Origin: Anaeramoeba flamelloides
Lineage: Eukaryota > Metamonada > Anaeramoebidae
Reading direction: 5' to 3'
DNA length: 64,000 nt
NCBI GenBank assembly: GCA_027625915.1
Contig: JANTQA010000042.1
Coordinates: 5,530,001-5,594,000, forward strand
The notes under the pieces are model-generated. The model had not been told where the DNA came from and made no database searches. It saw nothing but the letters and a program-made list of their open reading frames with translations. Shown here in pieces: positions 1 to 11,784 of this stretch. Made by a program: the position numbers and the translations under genes. Position 1 is the first letter of the stretch, and each line of letters opens with the position of its first letter.

Positions 1-310
1 GGGTTACTTAAATGATGTTTTATATTAGGTATCGAAAAATACAATAAATTGAGTTTCATTTTACCTATTTTTGATTTTTCCTGCATCCAAACTTTAAGGA
101 ATGGTGTTTATTTTGTTTTGAAATTGAAAAATATGATTTCCATTTGACTATTTAAAAAAAATAGATTCAAATAATCTCCCCACTATCCAAATAAAAATTT
201 CAAAAATACATAATAAAAAATGAAAAAAAAATTACTGATAAAATTTCATTTTTTTTTCAATTCCCATTAATATCTAATAAATCTGTAAACCTTTTTCAAA
301 ATTGTTATAT
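1..310. other. Left-edge noncoding sequence
   Basis: AT-rich sequence with poly-A and poly-T runs. I see no gene, RNA or repeat structure before the dispersed repeat that begins at about 311. Confidence 0.5.
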
Positions 311-864
311 AAACTCCATTTCACTTAAAGGGTTCCAGCCAAAAACGAAAAAGTCACTTTATTTTTAAGAATAAACCAAACTTAGATTGTTTAGAAATAC
401 GAGAAATAATAAACTTCTTATAAGAGTCCATAATTATCAAAGAAACCCTGAACAAACCATAAATTTCAAAAAAAAAAAAATGTTAAAAAATTTTTTGGTA
501 CCGATTCATTGGAACGTCTCGTGCAAAATTATCAATTTCTTTAGGAAATTAAAATCGTTGATAATAAGATTTTTTACTTGTAAATGTATGAATTTTAAAA
601 AGAACATACAAAGCTTAACTTTTCTTAATGTTTATTTCGTTTTTCACACATTTTTTTTTTTCAAAGTTAATTTTAAAAAAAAAAAAAAAAAAAAAAAAGC
701 AAAAAGCAAAAAAACAAAAAAAAACAAAATTTTACAAAATGAGAAAAAATGATTTTGATCTAAAAATTGAAAATTTTCGTTTGATAAGAGTAATGAATTA
801 AACTCATAGAATGTCTTCCATTTCTTCAATAAAACTGGGCCCCTTCGACTGAAAAAGAGTTTAT
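311..864 (+). repeat. Dispersed repeat, copy 1 (partner 40952-41506)
   Basis: This ~550 bp stretch aligns along its whole length, in the same orientation, with 40952-41506. Both begin AAACTCCATTTCAC, share GTTTAGAAATACGAGAAATA and TTTCTTTAGGAAATTAAAAT, carry an A-rich middle, and end near AAAGAGTTTA. The open frames over the two copies (387-752 and 40842-41165) are in different registers, so I read it as noncoding. No terminal inverted repeat or target duplication was found, so the class is unknown. Confidence 0.75.
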
Positions 865-1701
865 AATAATGTTTATTATATGAGAGTATTTTAAAAATAC
901 AAAATTTGAGATTTTTTTTTGAAAAAATTTTCCTAGTTTTGAAATTATATTTTAAAGCATTTTTTAAAACGGGAAGAATAAAACTGTTCTTAGAAAAATA
1001 ACTTTAATTAATGATCTATTATTAATTTTTTTTTTCTTTTTCCAACGTTAAAAAAAACTTCTAGATCTCACAATAGCTTTTGAAAAAAGATATCAATTTA
1101 CAAACCCGGTACAATGTATATTCTAGAAAAAAAAAAAACTTGATTAGAATATTTTCCCAATAGAAATCCTTAAAATGTATTTACTTTCTTCCTAAATTAT
1201 CGATATTTTATTGTGTTAAACTTTGTCATAAAATTAATGTGACTCCTTAGAAATACTAATCAACGTTGTTTCTGTCAAAGGTGCCCAAAAAAAAAAATTT
1301 CAAAAGATCAATTATTTAATAAGAAAAATCATCGGTTTTCTTAATTAAAAATGGAATGAATTCATTATTTGTACCACAATTATTCCCCACATAAGAGAAA
1401 ACAAATAAAATAATCATAATAAAACTTATTTCAAAATCAATAACTTATGAATTATTTAATATTCATTATCCTGTGATTGATTTTTGTTGATCAAATAAAA
1501 AAAAATAAAAATAATTAAAAAAAAATTACGCATTAATAAATATGTACTAAAATTAAAATAAATTAAAAATTCATCCAGAATAACATATTTATGCTCAAAA
1601 TGATGATCTCCTCTAATCATTTTAAGCTTTGATCAAATTATTTTTTTTTAAAAAAATAAGGTATCTAAAGATTAAAAGAAAAAGAAAGGATGTGTTAGAT
1701 A
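865..1701. other. Noncoding, downstream of the coiled-coil gene
   Basis: AT-rich with homopolymer runs. No gene or repeat is recognised; the right part is presumably the 3' UTR of the minus-strand gene ending at 1702. Confidence 0.5.
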
Positions 1702-4700
1702 TTAATTGATTAAGGAAAGAAATTGGTTTAATAAATCGGGTTGGTTGTGTCCAAACAAAACAGAGCCCATTTCAATCGTTGTGGATTTTGTTATTTGCCC
1801 AGAGTTAAATTGGCTGATTAATTTGAGTAATGAATTATAAGTGTTAAATGATAATTCTTCTTTCGCTTTACTCAATAAATCAGAATTATTTAAATTTTTG
1901 TTTTTCTTTGTGACTGATTTATTCTTGCGTGGATTATTAAATAAGTTTTTTCTTGTGCTATATTTGTTTGAAAATCTCGATTGAATGTATTTCATTTGGC
2001 GTGGCTCTGTTTGAGAAATTAGATTTTTTGGTTTGGTATGGTCAAAATGAGAATTTAGCATGAAATTCTTTCTTGTATTTTGCTTAGTATGCGATTTTGA
2101 AATACTTTTTTCAATTTCTTTCAGTAATTCATCTGTTTCGCTCATTGCTTGTTCTCGTATAGGAGTTTTCATTTCAAATTGTTCATTCTCAAAATTCTTT
2201 TCAGATCTTTTTGTGGAATATCTTGGTTTTCTTGTTTTTTCTGCAGTGTAAATCTTTTCATTATTAAATCGTTTTTCATTTTCAAAAATCATTTCTTCTT
2301 CTTCAATTTCTTCATCAATTTCTTCGGCATTTTCAAAAAAATCTTTATTTGGTTTTCCAAACTTTAAAATTTATATAAATTATGTTATTTTTTTTTTTTT
2401 TTTTTTTTTTGTTTTCAAGGAGAAAAATTTAGGTGTTGTTTAAAATTTATTTTTTAAAATATTTATTTTAATAAAAAATTTCCATCGTGCTTTTAAGTAT
2501 TGAACCATTTCATGAATTTTTGTTTTTTCACTTACCAACAATATTTAGACAAAGAAAACAATTTAAAATTATTACCCTAATAAAAAAAACTTTTTTTATA
2601 ACATCTATATAACATTTTTATAACAAAAATTTCTTTTTATATGATTATTTTTTCAATATTTTTTGAAAAAAATTTCTTATCACAGATTTATAACATGTTA
2701 TAAATTTTAAAAAATATTTTATAACAAATATTTAGGTTATAAAAGTTGTTATGATAAAATTTTATAACATTTTAAATGTTTATAACACCTTTACAAATCA
2801 ATGGATAACATTTCAATTTGTGAATGATTCTAATTGGGTATTTCTTCTTGAATTGATTAAATAAGATTTTTTTTTCAAAAATTTAATTTTGGTTTGTTAA
2901 AATTTTTGAATTGGAGTTTAAGAAGGAAGTATCGTGGAAATTTCCAATTTTATGTAAAAGAAATTATCAGCCAGTAAATTTGACTGAGAATATGGAACTC
3001 TTCCAAGAGGGGTTTTATCAACAATTCCACTGTTTTCACCTGAAAACGTAGTACTTCATTTGTAATATTTTTTTTGCATAAAATTTCGTTCAGAAGTTTC
3101 TAGCTTATGTGTAATAATAACTACAAATTTTTCAAAGAAATTTTTAAATATAGATCAATCAAAGAAAAACCCACTCCCAAAAGATAGTATTAAAAAAATT
3201 GTCATTGTGCTGAATACTTCATTTTGTCTTTATTTATTTATTTATTCTTTTATTAATTGATCTTACTTTGTATTTATATTGTCTTAAGGGAGTAGCAATT
3301 CCATAAAAACCACTGAAATTGAAATATGTGATAGTTTATTAAAAATTATATTGGTGCTCTTAAGTTCTAGATTCCCTAAAAATTTAAAAAAAAAAAAAAA
3401 ATCAAAAACTTTAATGTTAATAATATCAACAATTAAAATTTCAGAGAAAATATCCATAAAAAAAAATTATTAAATTACGAGAAATTTATTTAAATTTTTT
3501 ATGGAGATTATTTTTTGAGATATAAGGCTAAACACATTGATTTTGTATTTTCAGATTATATTTATATAATACTTTTAGTAATTATTTGAACATAATTTTA
3601 TCCAGATCGGTAAATATTCCCGATTTCAAAAAATAATTCTAATAATAATTATGTTTTTTCAAAATTCTATTTTAGAAAAGAGAATATCAGGTTTTATTGG
3701 TATTACTTATATAAATTTATATTTAATTATATCACGTCTTTTAAAAAGTAATTCATTTTATTCGGTAATATATTTTTAATATTATTAAACAATTTTATGT
3801 TAATTAATTAAATTATTATTATTTTTTTTACCCTACTTGAAATGTTTTAGTAACTTATTTATTTTTAATAAAATAATAAACCATCTTTTGCTTTTATCTT
3901 ACAAAAGTTTCATAACATTTTCTAGATAATTCTTTTGAATTTTTATAAATAAAAATATATCCTTATTTTAAAACTATTATCTTGGATTTATTTAAAAATT
4001 TTTTTTTAAATATTTACTCAACTACAACTCATCAATTTAACAAAATATATCTGAACAATAAAATCAAAAAAATAACTTTTTCTATTACCTTCCCAATCTT
4101 TAAAATTCATTATTTTGTGAATTTTTAAAAAGCCTTTGAATTCATAATAATTATTCTTTTTGGCGTACAAGATTAATTTAGCCTTTTTATTCCAATTGCT
4201 AATCAAATTTTAGTACAATTTATATTTATTTGGGGTTGTTAGAATCTATTAGATAAAGATTAAATTACAAATCATGATATTGGCCTTCATACCAGTTTTA
4301 AAAATTAATTCGAATTTCAAACTTAATAATTTTTCAAGTAATTTTAACATATTTTAGAATTAGAAAAATAATAATTTGGATCATACAAAGATCTTCAAAA
4401 TAACAACCAATTTTGAAAAATAAATTAAAAGAAACAAATTAAACCAGTGATCAGATCAAAAGAGATATTTTTCTCTTTTGGTTTTAAGCCTGGTTGGTGG
4501 GTTGATTGAACATTTACATCGACAATACATATTATTTTTGGAATAATCCTTGAATCCCAACTTATTATCATGTTGGATTTACAAACAAGAAATACTCAGG
4601 ATAATAGAAATCATTAAATGTATTCTATATTTTTAATTCTCTTTCGTTAAAATAATCGCTTTACACAATCATTTTTAAAAAACGGCAGTTTAAATTCAAA

Positions 4701-7162
4701 ATATTTCACAAAAAGATTTAATATAAAATGTACGATCTTCGGATTGTTTACCATTTAGTTTTTTTTTTATTGATAAAAGTACATATTATTCCGTTTAAAT
4801 TTTTAGAGTAAGTTCAATTAAAAGAAGAGTCTTATACCAGATTTCAACAAATGTTTTTTTTTTTATTTACAATTGGATCTGAAAATTTTTTTATTTATTT
4901 AGGTATGGTGTGGTTAGTTCTGAGTATTCAAAGTGCTTTGTTTCAAAACAATTTTTTAGATTTTTTTCCAACATAAAATAAAATGCAACCATATAATTTT
5001 GAGATAAGAATAAAAGTTAAATATTTAACATTTCTCAAAGTAGATAAAACAAATCAACTTAGCATTCTATTGTGGCATTTAATTTTGCTTTTTAAATTAA
5101 AATTAATAAATTGTTTTTTCAACAAGTACAGCTTGTTAAATAACCCGCTTTCACTTTTTTTTTATGTGTTTTTGAAAATTATATATATTGTTTTTGGAAA
5201 TAACTGTTTGCTTTTTTTTTAAACATTTTCTTTTTTTCTTTAACTGTGGTTTTTGGTTTTTATTTTGTGTTTGATGAAAAATACAGTTCAGTTTGAGCTC
5301 TACTTTTAAATCAAACAATATTTACAATAGATCGTATTATCCAACTGTTTTTTCTACAACCTTCAATTCCAATATCCTCATAAAAGAGATCTAATTCAAC
5401 CAAATTTAAACAAATAACCAAAAATAAACAATAACAAAATCTTTCAATTTGAATAAATACAAAAAAAAAAAACAATAAAAAGGATAAAAAGAGTTTCTTA
5501 AAAACTTTTTTGTTGGTATCTCCACATGAGCAAAAATGATATATTAATTTTTCAAAAGTTTTTTGCAAAATAAAATGATAATTGTATTTCATTTCATTTT
5601 CCTTTTTTCCTTTAGCCAATCGTTCTCAAACCATATCTTGTAATAGGTGTGCTTTATTTATTTGTTTGTTTCTTTTTTTACCTATATTGGATGAGATAAG
5701 AATCCTCAATGAAGCAATATTTGATATTTAATCAAAAGTTAATTAGCCGATATTTTACAGTCTTTCCAAGGCTACCATGAAATTTTTTCAATATCAAATT
5801 TTGATGTTGATATAACTTTTTAAATCTAAGAATCTAAGAATAATAAAGTTTATATTGAAAAAAAAAATTCCTAAATGAATCAATATACAAGAATTTTTTC
5901 TGATTTCAAAAAATAAATTTTCAGAATCCAAAGTGAATCTAAATATCGAAAATTCATTGAGAAAGGACAGAAAATTTTGGGTTAAAAAAATGAATTTTTT
6001 TTTTGATCAGATCAGAAGATTAATTTTCATATGAGTTCAATTATGAATTTTTTTTTTTCATATGAGCTTTATTATCCACATATTGAACTTTTTAAAAATT
6101 TATATCAACACCAAAATTTGATATTGAAAAAATTTCACGGTAGCCTTGGAACAGCTGTATCTGATTAAAATTGGACAAGAACATGTGCAAGTACCAAATT
6201 ATTTAAAAATCAATTCTTTTTCAACAATTTTCATAATGAGAGCAAATTAAATCTCTAAAAAGACCAACTTTCATTGACTATATCAAGATCTTTCAATTTT
6301 CTTTCAAAATAGAAAAAATAATATTTCTGAAAACTTTGAAAAAAAATTTCTTTTATTACTTGGAGAATGACAATATTATAGTCAAGACAGACTTCCTTTT
6401 TAAAAATAAACATAATACTGAAAACTTTTCATTACAACAACAGATAAAAATTGAAAAGAATAGCAAATAGGTTGAAAAACAACACTTTTAAACACTTTTT
6501 GAAAAAACAACAGCAAAAGTTTGAAAAAAAATATTTATAAAAGTCAACACTGGTTATGTAACAAACTGTACTTTGAACACTAAAAAGCAAACTAGACACA
6601 ACCAAAGTAAAAAATGTCATTTTCTTATTTTCTTTGAATTTGATATCAAGTGAAAATTTTGACTTTATGGTGGCTACTCCCTTAAAAGTGGAACTGGATC
6701 TTTATTATTTGGAAGGAAACCCCAATAAAATTAAAAAGGTTTCTTTTTGGCTTGATCAAGATCTTGGTTGTTTGGTGTTGTTTTGTTCTGATTAAGAAGT
6801 GAAAAAGAAAAAATTACCTTTGATAGCGCCTGCTCGAATTCATCAAAATTTTCAGATCCCCTTCTTGAATTTGGATTATTGTTTTGTTGTTTGATTGTTT
6901 TTAGGATAGCATTTTTAAATCGATTCAATTTCTGGTTCTCTTTCTGTACCTTTTTTAAAGTAACCAAGAGTTTGTTTGATCTTGATTCAAGTTGGAGGAT
7001 TTGATTTTCAAGTTCTTCATTGCGTTTTTGTTGAAAATGGTTTTTTTTTGATAATTTTCTATTTTCGTTATTTGTTTGATTTAATTCTCGTTGATATTTT
7101 TCAAATATACTTTGAATATTTTCTAAAGAAAAGCCAAATTCTTTTGCTGAACTTTCATTCAT
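1702..7162 (-). CDS. Coiled-coil protein resembling plant At4g15545 (two exons)
   Basis: Exon 1 is 7162-6818 and exon 2 is 2361-1702; the product is about 334 aa. The donor is CAAAG|GTAATT and the acceptor TTTAAAG|T, both phase 0. Residues ~12-90 are a coiled coil rich in E, K, N and Q that ends with KLNRFKNAILKTI. After the junction comes an acidic stretch (EEIDEEIEEEE), a basic disordered middle, and a helical C-terminus running from DLLSKAKEELSF to DLLNQFLSLIN. The coiled coil followed by KL-x-x-F-K, and the terminal 'AK-x-x-LS ... LFG ... DLL-x-x-F-x-x-L' block, resemble the plant family typified by At4g15545; that link is from memory of the family. No enzyme motif is present and function is unknown. 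The 4456 bp intron holds a 3.4 kb TTAA-flanked insertion, so joining the exons is inference from phase and composition. The exons could belong to separate genes. Confidence 0.6.
2590..2810. repeat. Cluster of TTATAACA/TGTTATAA motifs
   Basis: Within about 220 bp the octamer-like motif ATAACA, or its complement, occurs around ten times, including the palindrome ATAACATGTTAT near 2690. It may be a decayed inverted-repeat element or a binding-site cluster; the sequence does not decide. Confidence 0.35.
3288..6681. mobile_element. Candidate TTAA-flanked (piggyBac-type) element, 3.4 kb
   Basis: TTAA lies at 3284-3287 and again at 6682-6685. Just inside are inverted ends: GGGAGTAGCAATTCCATAAA on the left, and on the right the complement of GGGAGTAGCCACCATAAA (nine identical bases, then CCATAAA after a 3-nt indel). 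TTAA duplication is the hallmark of piggyBac-like transposons. No transposase frame is visible, so it would be non-autonomous or decayed. A shorter TTAA element at 27572-28087 supports this target preference in the genome. The ends are short, so chance pairing over 3.4 kb is not excluded. Confidence 0.45.
5758..6157. mobile_element. TA-flanked foldback MITE, 400 bp, nested in the 3.4 kb element
   Basis: The arms pair over at least 150 bp. The left begins CAGTCTTTCCAAGGCTACC and the right ends GGTAGCCTTGGAACAGCTG; both arms carry AATTTTTTCAATATCAAATT or its complement. TA lies on each side (5756-5757 and 6158-6159). The ends and target are those of Tc1/mariner-type non-autonomous elements. Confidence 0.8.
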
Positions 7163-7838
7163 ATTTGTGACTTATAAATATTATGTTTTGTGTTTGTTTT
7201 GGAAAAAAACCAAAAAAAAAAAATGATAGTTTTAATTAGTATTAAAATTGAAGGACTCTAGTTTTGTCTTCATAAGAATTCACAAATCTTGTGTCTGAAT
7301 TAGAAAAAAGCCAAAAAATAATTCTGAATTATTAGTAACGGATAGATCAAAAAGGTAGAGAATCTAAATGAAAAATTTATGGTGATTGTTTCCAAAATTG
7401 TACTTGAATTAGACAAGATCTCTCCAATAAGGGTATTCAGCCAACTTTTTCTTCAGAACAGTGCCCTCAATTATTCCTGTTTTCAGAACTTTTTGTGTTT
7501 TTGAAAAAAAGAAGAAATGATATTTTTACCAATTTAGAAAAATAACTGTAGTTTTGAGATTTTAAATATGTACAAGTTCAAGTAATTATTGTTTTGGATC
7601 CAAGGATTAGTTTCGAAATTGTTTTTAAAATAATTGTTTGTTTGACTTAGTTTAATCATTTTAACTTTTAAGCCGAGATTTGATTTTTAAGGGACTAAGT
7701 ACATTTTTCAAATTTTGAGTGCCCACAGTTTATTCGAAACTAAATTTTTCAAATCATTTCTTTAACTACACACATTGATATTTTAATAAATACTAGAAGT
7801 GTCTTCTATCCTAGTATGTTATCTTAACACATCAACTA

Positions 7839-8319
7839 CAATGATGTAAATAACCCGTGTTGACAACCTTTAACCCATTACTAAAATTTAACTCATGTTT
7901 TTTTTTTTCAAACTTGGGTATTTGAAGATAGGAAGACACACATATATTCTTGGTTTAGATTTCGATTGTTTATTTGAGTTTAGATCTTTGATTAATTGAA
8001 ATGGCTCAATAATATTAAATACTTTTGTTTGAAAAATTTCGTCATATTTACAAAATTTCTGAGATGAAATGCTTTTTTTGTAAAAATTCAAAAAATTAAA
8101 TTTTTCTCATTATTTTGTCAAAAAATTACATGATAATCTTTCCATATCTTCATAATTCTTTTTTAAAATATATTTAAAGAACCTAATTTCTTGTTTATAT
8201 ACTGTTGTAATCTCATTGATTTGTTTCTTTTTGTTTCTAGAGTCAGTTAATATTTTTAGCATGAGTTAAATTTTTTGTAATTGGTTAAAATAAAAAAACA
8301 CGGGTTATTTACACCAATG
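7839..8319. mobile_element. TA-flanked foldback MITE, 481 bp
   Basis: The left arm starts CAATGATGTAAATAACCCGT and the right arm ends with the near-perfect complement ACGGGTTATTTACACCAATG. Pairing extends ~60 bp, including AATTTAACTCATG against CATGAGTTAAATT. TA is at 7837-7838 and 8320-8321. The interior has a 67-codon minus-strand frame with no recognisable domain. Confidence 0.75.
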
Positions 8320-10567
8320 TAAAAAAAGGAAATCAAAAAAAAATGAAAAGATTGTACAAAAAAAATGAATAAAAATCATTTATTTCTTGATCTTATATGT
8401 AATATTTGATACAATTACTTCTTCTTTGTGTTGTTGTATTTTTAATTCTTCTTGTAAGGAATTTTGTTTGGAAAAGTAAAGATTAACAAATTACTTTCTA
8501 TTTTCAAAAGAATTTCCAAAATGAATTTAAAAACTCCTATTTTTTTTTAATTCATCTAATTATTGATTGAGTTCAGAAAAAATTATATTTATTAAATTCC
8601 TCTTCAGAACTAAAGATTTATTAGACAAATTCATTGGATTTTTTAATAATTTATTTTTCATTAAGATAAGAATTAAAAATAATTCTGAATCTAATTTAAA
8701 TTTTCTCTCTAATTTTCTTTCATTTTATGTTGTATCTTTAGTAAATATTTTTTGATTCCAAGAATCCAATACCCTTTATTTTAATTTTTGAAATAGTATT
8801 GTTTATTTGAGTATTGCTTGATAAAAATATTCGAAAAAAAGAATTTTATAAGAAAATTTGTAAAAAAATGTTTTTAAAATAATAATAAATAGTAATGGGT
8901 TGAGAAATTGAAGGTTAAAAATTGTTTGAATTCATACAAATTAAGAATATAAAGAAAAAAAATCTTCGAAAATAGACTTTTATCGATTATTTTATCTTTC
9001 ATTTTTGATTTCAATAAATTTTTTTGGAAAGGTGATCGTTCGATTAATCTTCTAAAAAGATAATATTTGTTTAAAATACACACGTTTTCAGGTCTATTTG
9101 TTTGGTTTATGGTTTGATTAATTTCAAATCATAGGTATAAACATATTTCTTGATCCAAAACCTAATTTAATAAAACCAAAAATTAAATCAAACAAAATGT
9201 ACAAAAAAGCAAAAAATGAAAGGTTCAATTCTGACTTACTTTAGATTGGTTCTTTTCACAAATAGAACAGAGAATGGTGTTTGTGTTTCAAAGTTTCAAT
9301 ATCTGGTGGAACTCAAAAAAAAAATTTTTCAGTTATGTTGTTGTAATTAAAATAATTCAAAATGGTAAAATGTACTCACTTCCTTAAAGTGATAAATTCT
9401 GATTTTTTTTTTTAAGAAAATCTTTTGGAAAAAAAGTTTAATAAGTTTTTTAAGTAGAATTACAAAAAACTTCATGGAAATTGATAAATTAAAGAATGAT
9501 CAATTAATAAATGGTATAATAAAGGATTATAAAAAAATGAATGGTGAAAGATAAATAAAGTCTTTCAATTTCGATCTTGTAGTTCGGAGTTTTTATTTGA
9601 TTGATCTAATATAAAAAATTTATTCAAAAAAAAAAGTTGAAAATTTATCAGATCTTCAAAAGAACTTTAACAATTTTCAAATAAAAAGTAGAAATATTTA
9701 ATGTTTACTTGAAACTAATATTGGAATAAATTATTCTTTGAAATTAGAATGTTTTTACTTTTAATTTATTTTATCTTTTATTTTGAGATCCAATTCTAAA
9801 AGCATCTTGCAATTTGTTTTTCCCTTTCTCTTTTTTTTCAACAAATTACAAAAAATATTTGGTAAACTTGGGTTTCTAAGAATACAATGATCAACAAAAA
9901 CTATGTCCAGGGCATAAAACCAATGTTTGTAAATAAAACATTTATAATTTTTTTCTTGTTGTTCCAGGACGAGATCGACTTATTTCCCCTATAGTATACC
10001 TAAGTTAAATCAATTTTGAGGATAAAATTACCACAAAATTTTGAAGTAACTTTTAAATATAGTATTGAATTTATTTTAAGTTTTCATTTGATCATGATTT
10101 TTTTTCATTTTTGTTATTTAGTAATTATAACAATTTACTCTTGAATTAACTATATTTTTTGAGAAAAATTTTTCAAAATGATCACTCATTTTGGAAAATT
10201 TCTTTTGTAAGAACTGAATTTAATTTCATCAACCAAAATCATGTTTTTTTAGGGTTTATTATTCCTTTCTTTGATTATTTAATTTATGAGACTTCAATAA
10301 AAAACTAACAAACTTTTTATTTATGAATAGGGGTTAAACAAATCTACACCAGTCTTTTTATCAACATTATAGATTTTTCTTTGAAAAATCTCTAACTTAT
10401 TTATTTGATAAAAGGATTTGGAGAACCACACAAAAAAAAAAGTTCAAAAGTATAAAAAAAATACGAGTGAAGCTCATTGGTTTAATTGTATATTTGTTAT
10501 TTAGTGAAAAACAAAATTATGTTTTTTCAAAATCAACTAAAAATAAAAAAACTTTAGGTTATAAATA

Positions 10568-10764
10568 CATTCAGTTCCACTTTTAAGGCACAAACTTTCA
10601 ACGGAATTTAAGGCACAATAAAAATCTCAAATTAAGGTACAAAATTCAAATTCTAATAAAATAAATTGTAAAAAAAAAAATTACAAATTTTGTGTCTTAA
10701 TTTGAGATTTTTTTTGTTTCTTAAATATCATTGAAATTTTGTGCCTTAAAAGTGGAACTGACTG
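10568..10764. mobile_element. Palindromic CAGTC-type MITE, copy A
   Basis: A 197 bp near-complete palindrome. The left end is CATTCAGTTCCACTTTTAAG and the right end CTTAAAAGTGGAACTGACTG, flanked by TA on both sides. Internal half-sites AAGGCACAA / TTGTGCCTT recur. Six other copies occur in the window. Confidence 0.85.
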
Positions 10765-11164
10765 TAAAAAAACGACAGTTATTTTTTGAAACCACCTTAT
10801 TTCAAAAAAAAACATCAAAAATTATCAAAACATTGATTATTCTGAACACCAAAAGCGAAATAAACCATGGTTGCAAAAGAATTTGTTTTTTTTTTGAAAA
10901 AGTTGAATGTTTATTTTTTTATACTTTTTTTTTTATTTCTGAAGGGATTTGTGTCACGTATATTCATATTCAATCCACTTATATTAAGATCAAAACTAAA
11001 TATTAATAATCTCATATCATTTAAAAGGTTCTCAAAAATCAATTATAAATTATATTGAACAAATAATTATTGAATTTTTTGCTCTGGTGATTAAAATAAG
11101 GTAGAGACTTGTTTAATCAGGTGGTTCCAAAGAAGAATTTTGTTTCTTTTTTATGGAAGACATA

Positions 11165-11236
11165 TTGAATGAAGAATCAAAGAAAAACACAATAAACAAT
11201 TAGGGGATAAATTTTCGGTTACTTAAAGTTCTATTA
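11165..11236 (+). repeat. Short dispersed repeat, copy 1, interrupted by MITE copy B
   Basis: The segment from GAATCAAAGAAAAACACAAT to TTAAAGTTCTATTA matches 39450-39525 and 49025-49095 in direct orientation and 61650-61790 in inverse. Here it is cut by the MITE at 11237-11433. The uninterrupted copy near 49075 reads TTAAAGTTCTATTATTAAAA, which is an empty site. Confidence 0.65.
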
Positions 11237-11433
11237 CAGTGAGTTTCACTTTTAAGACACAAAATTTCAATGAAATTAAGGAATAAAAAAAAATTCTCAA
11301 ATTAAGAAAAAAATTTGGATTTTTTTTTTACTCAGTCATTTTACTAGAATCAGACTTTTGCACCTTAATTTGAGAGTTTTTTTTTGTGTCTTAATTTCAA
11401 TGAAAGTTTTTGGCTTAAAAGTCGAATTCGCTA
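11237..11433. mobile_element. Palindromic CAGTC-type MITE, copy B
   Basis: 197 bp, the same length as copy A. The left end is CAGTGAGTTTCACTTTTAAG and the right end CTTAAAAGTCGAATTCGCTA, with TA on both sides (11235-11236 and 11434-11435). It is more diverged than copies A and C. The empty site in a paralogous repeat near 49085 confirms TA as target. Confidence 0.8.
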
Positions 11434-11784
11434 TATAAAAAAAAAAAATTCAAAAAATGAACTATTGAATTGTAAAACTTTTTCACAAAAAAAGAAACTC
11501 AATCTTTCCAAGAAAATTTTTATCAAAAAAAAAAAAAACAAATTCCTTTAAAATTGGGAAAATGAAGAAAAATTTTAAATAAATTTCATTTTAGAATTTA
11601 ATATTTTTCTCAAAACATCAAGAATTTGACTTCCAAATTTAATTTATACTTTATCTAGAATATTAAATACTAAATTAGGTATTGTAATGGATTTCAAAAA
11701 AAAAAAAAAAAACAGGTTTAAATTGAGAAATGTATTAAATACTCTATGCATGGGATATTTGTGATTACCAAAAAGAAAGTATAC

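Larger units (their letters stand above)
2362..6817 (-). other. 4.5 kb intron of the coiled-coil gene
   Basis: The interval between the two inferred exons. It contains an ATAACA-rich patch (2590-2810), a TTAA-flanked 3394 bp candidate element (3288-6681) and, inside that, a 400 bp TA-flanked foldback (5758-6157). Removing the large element leaves roughly 1 kb. The short open frames inside are low-complexity and unlike known proteins. Confidence 0.5.

Noticed and set aside
387-752. 121-codon frame at the left edge
   Set aside because: It covers a dispersed repeat whose second copy does not keep the frame, and it ends in poly-Lys from an A tract.
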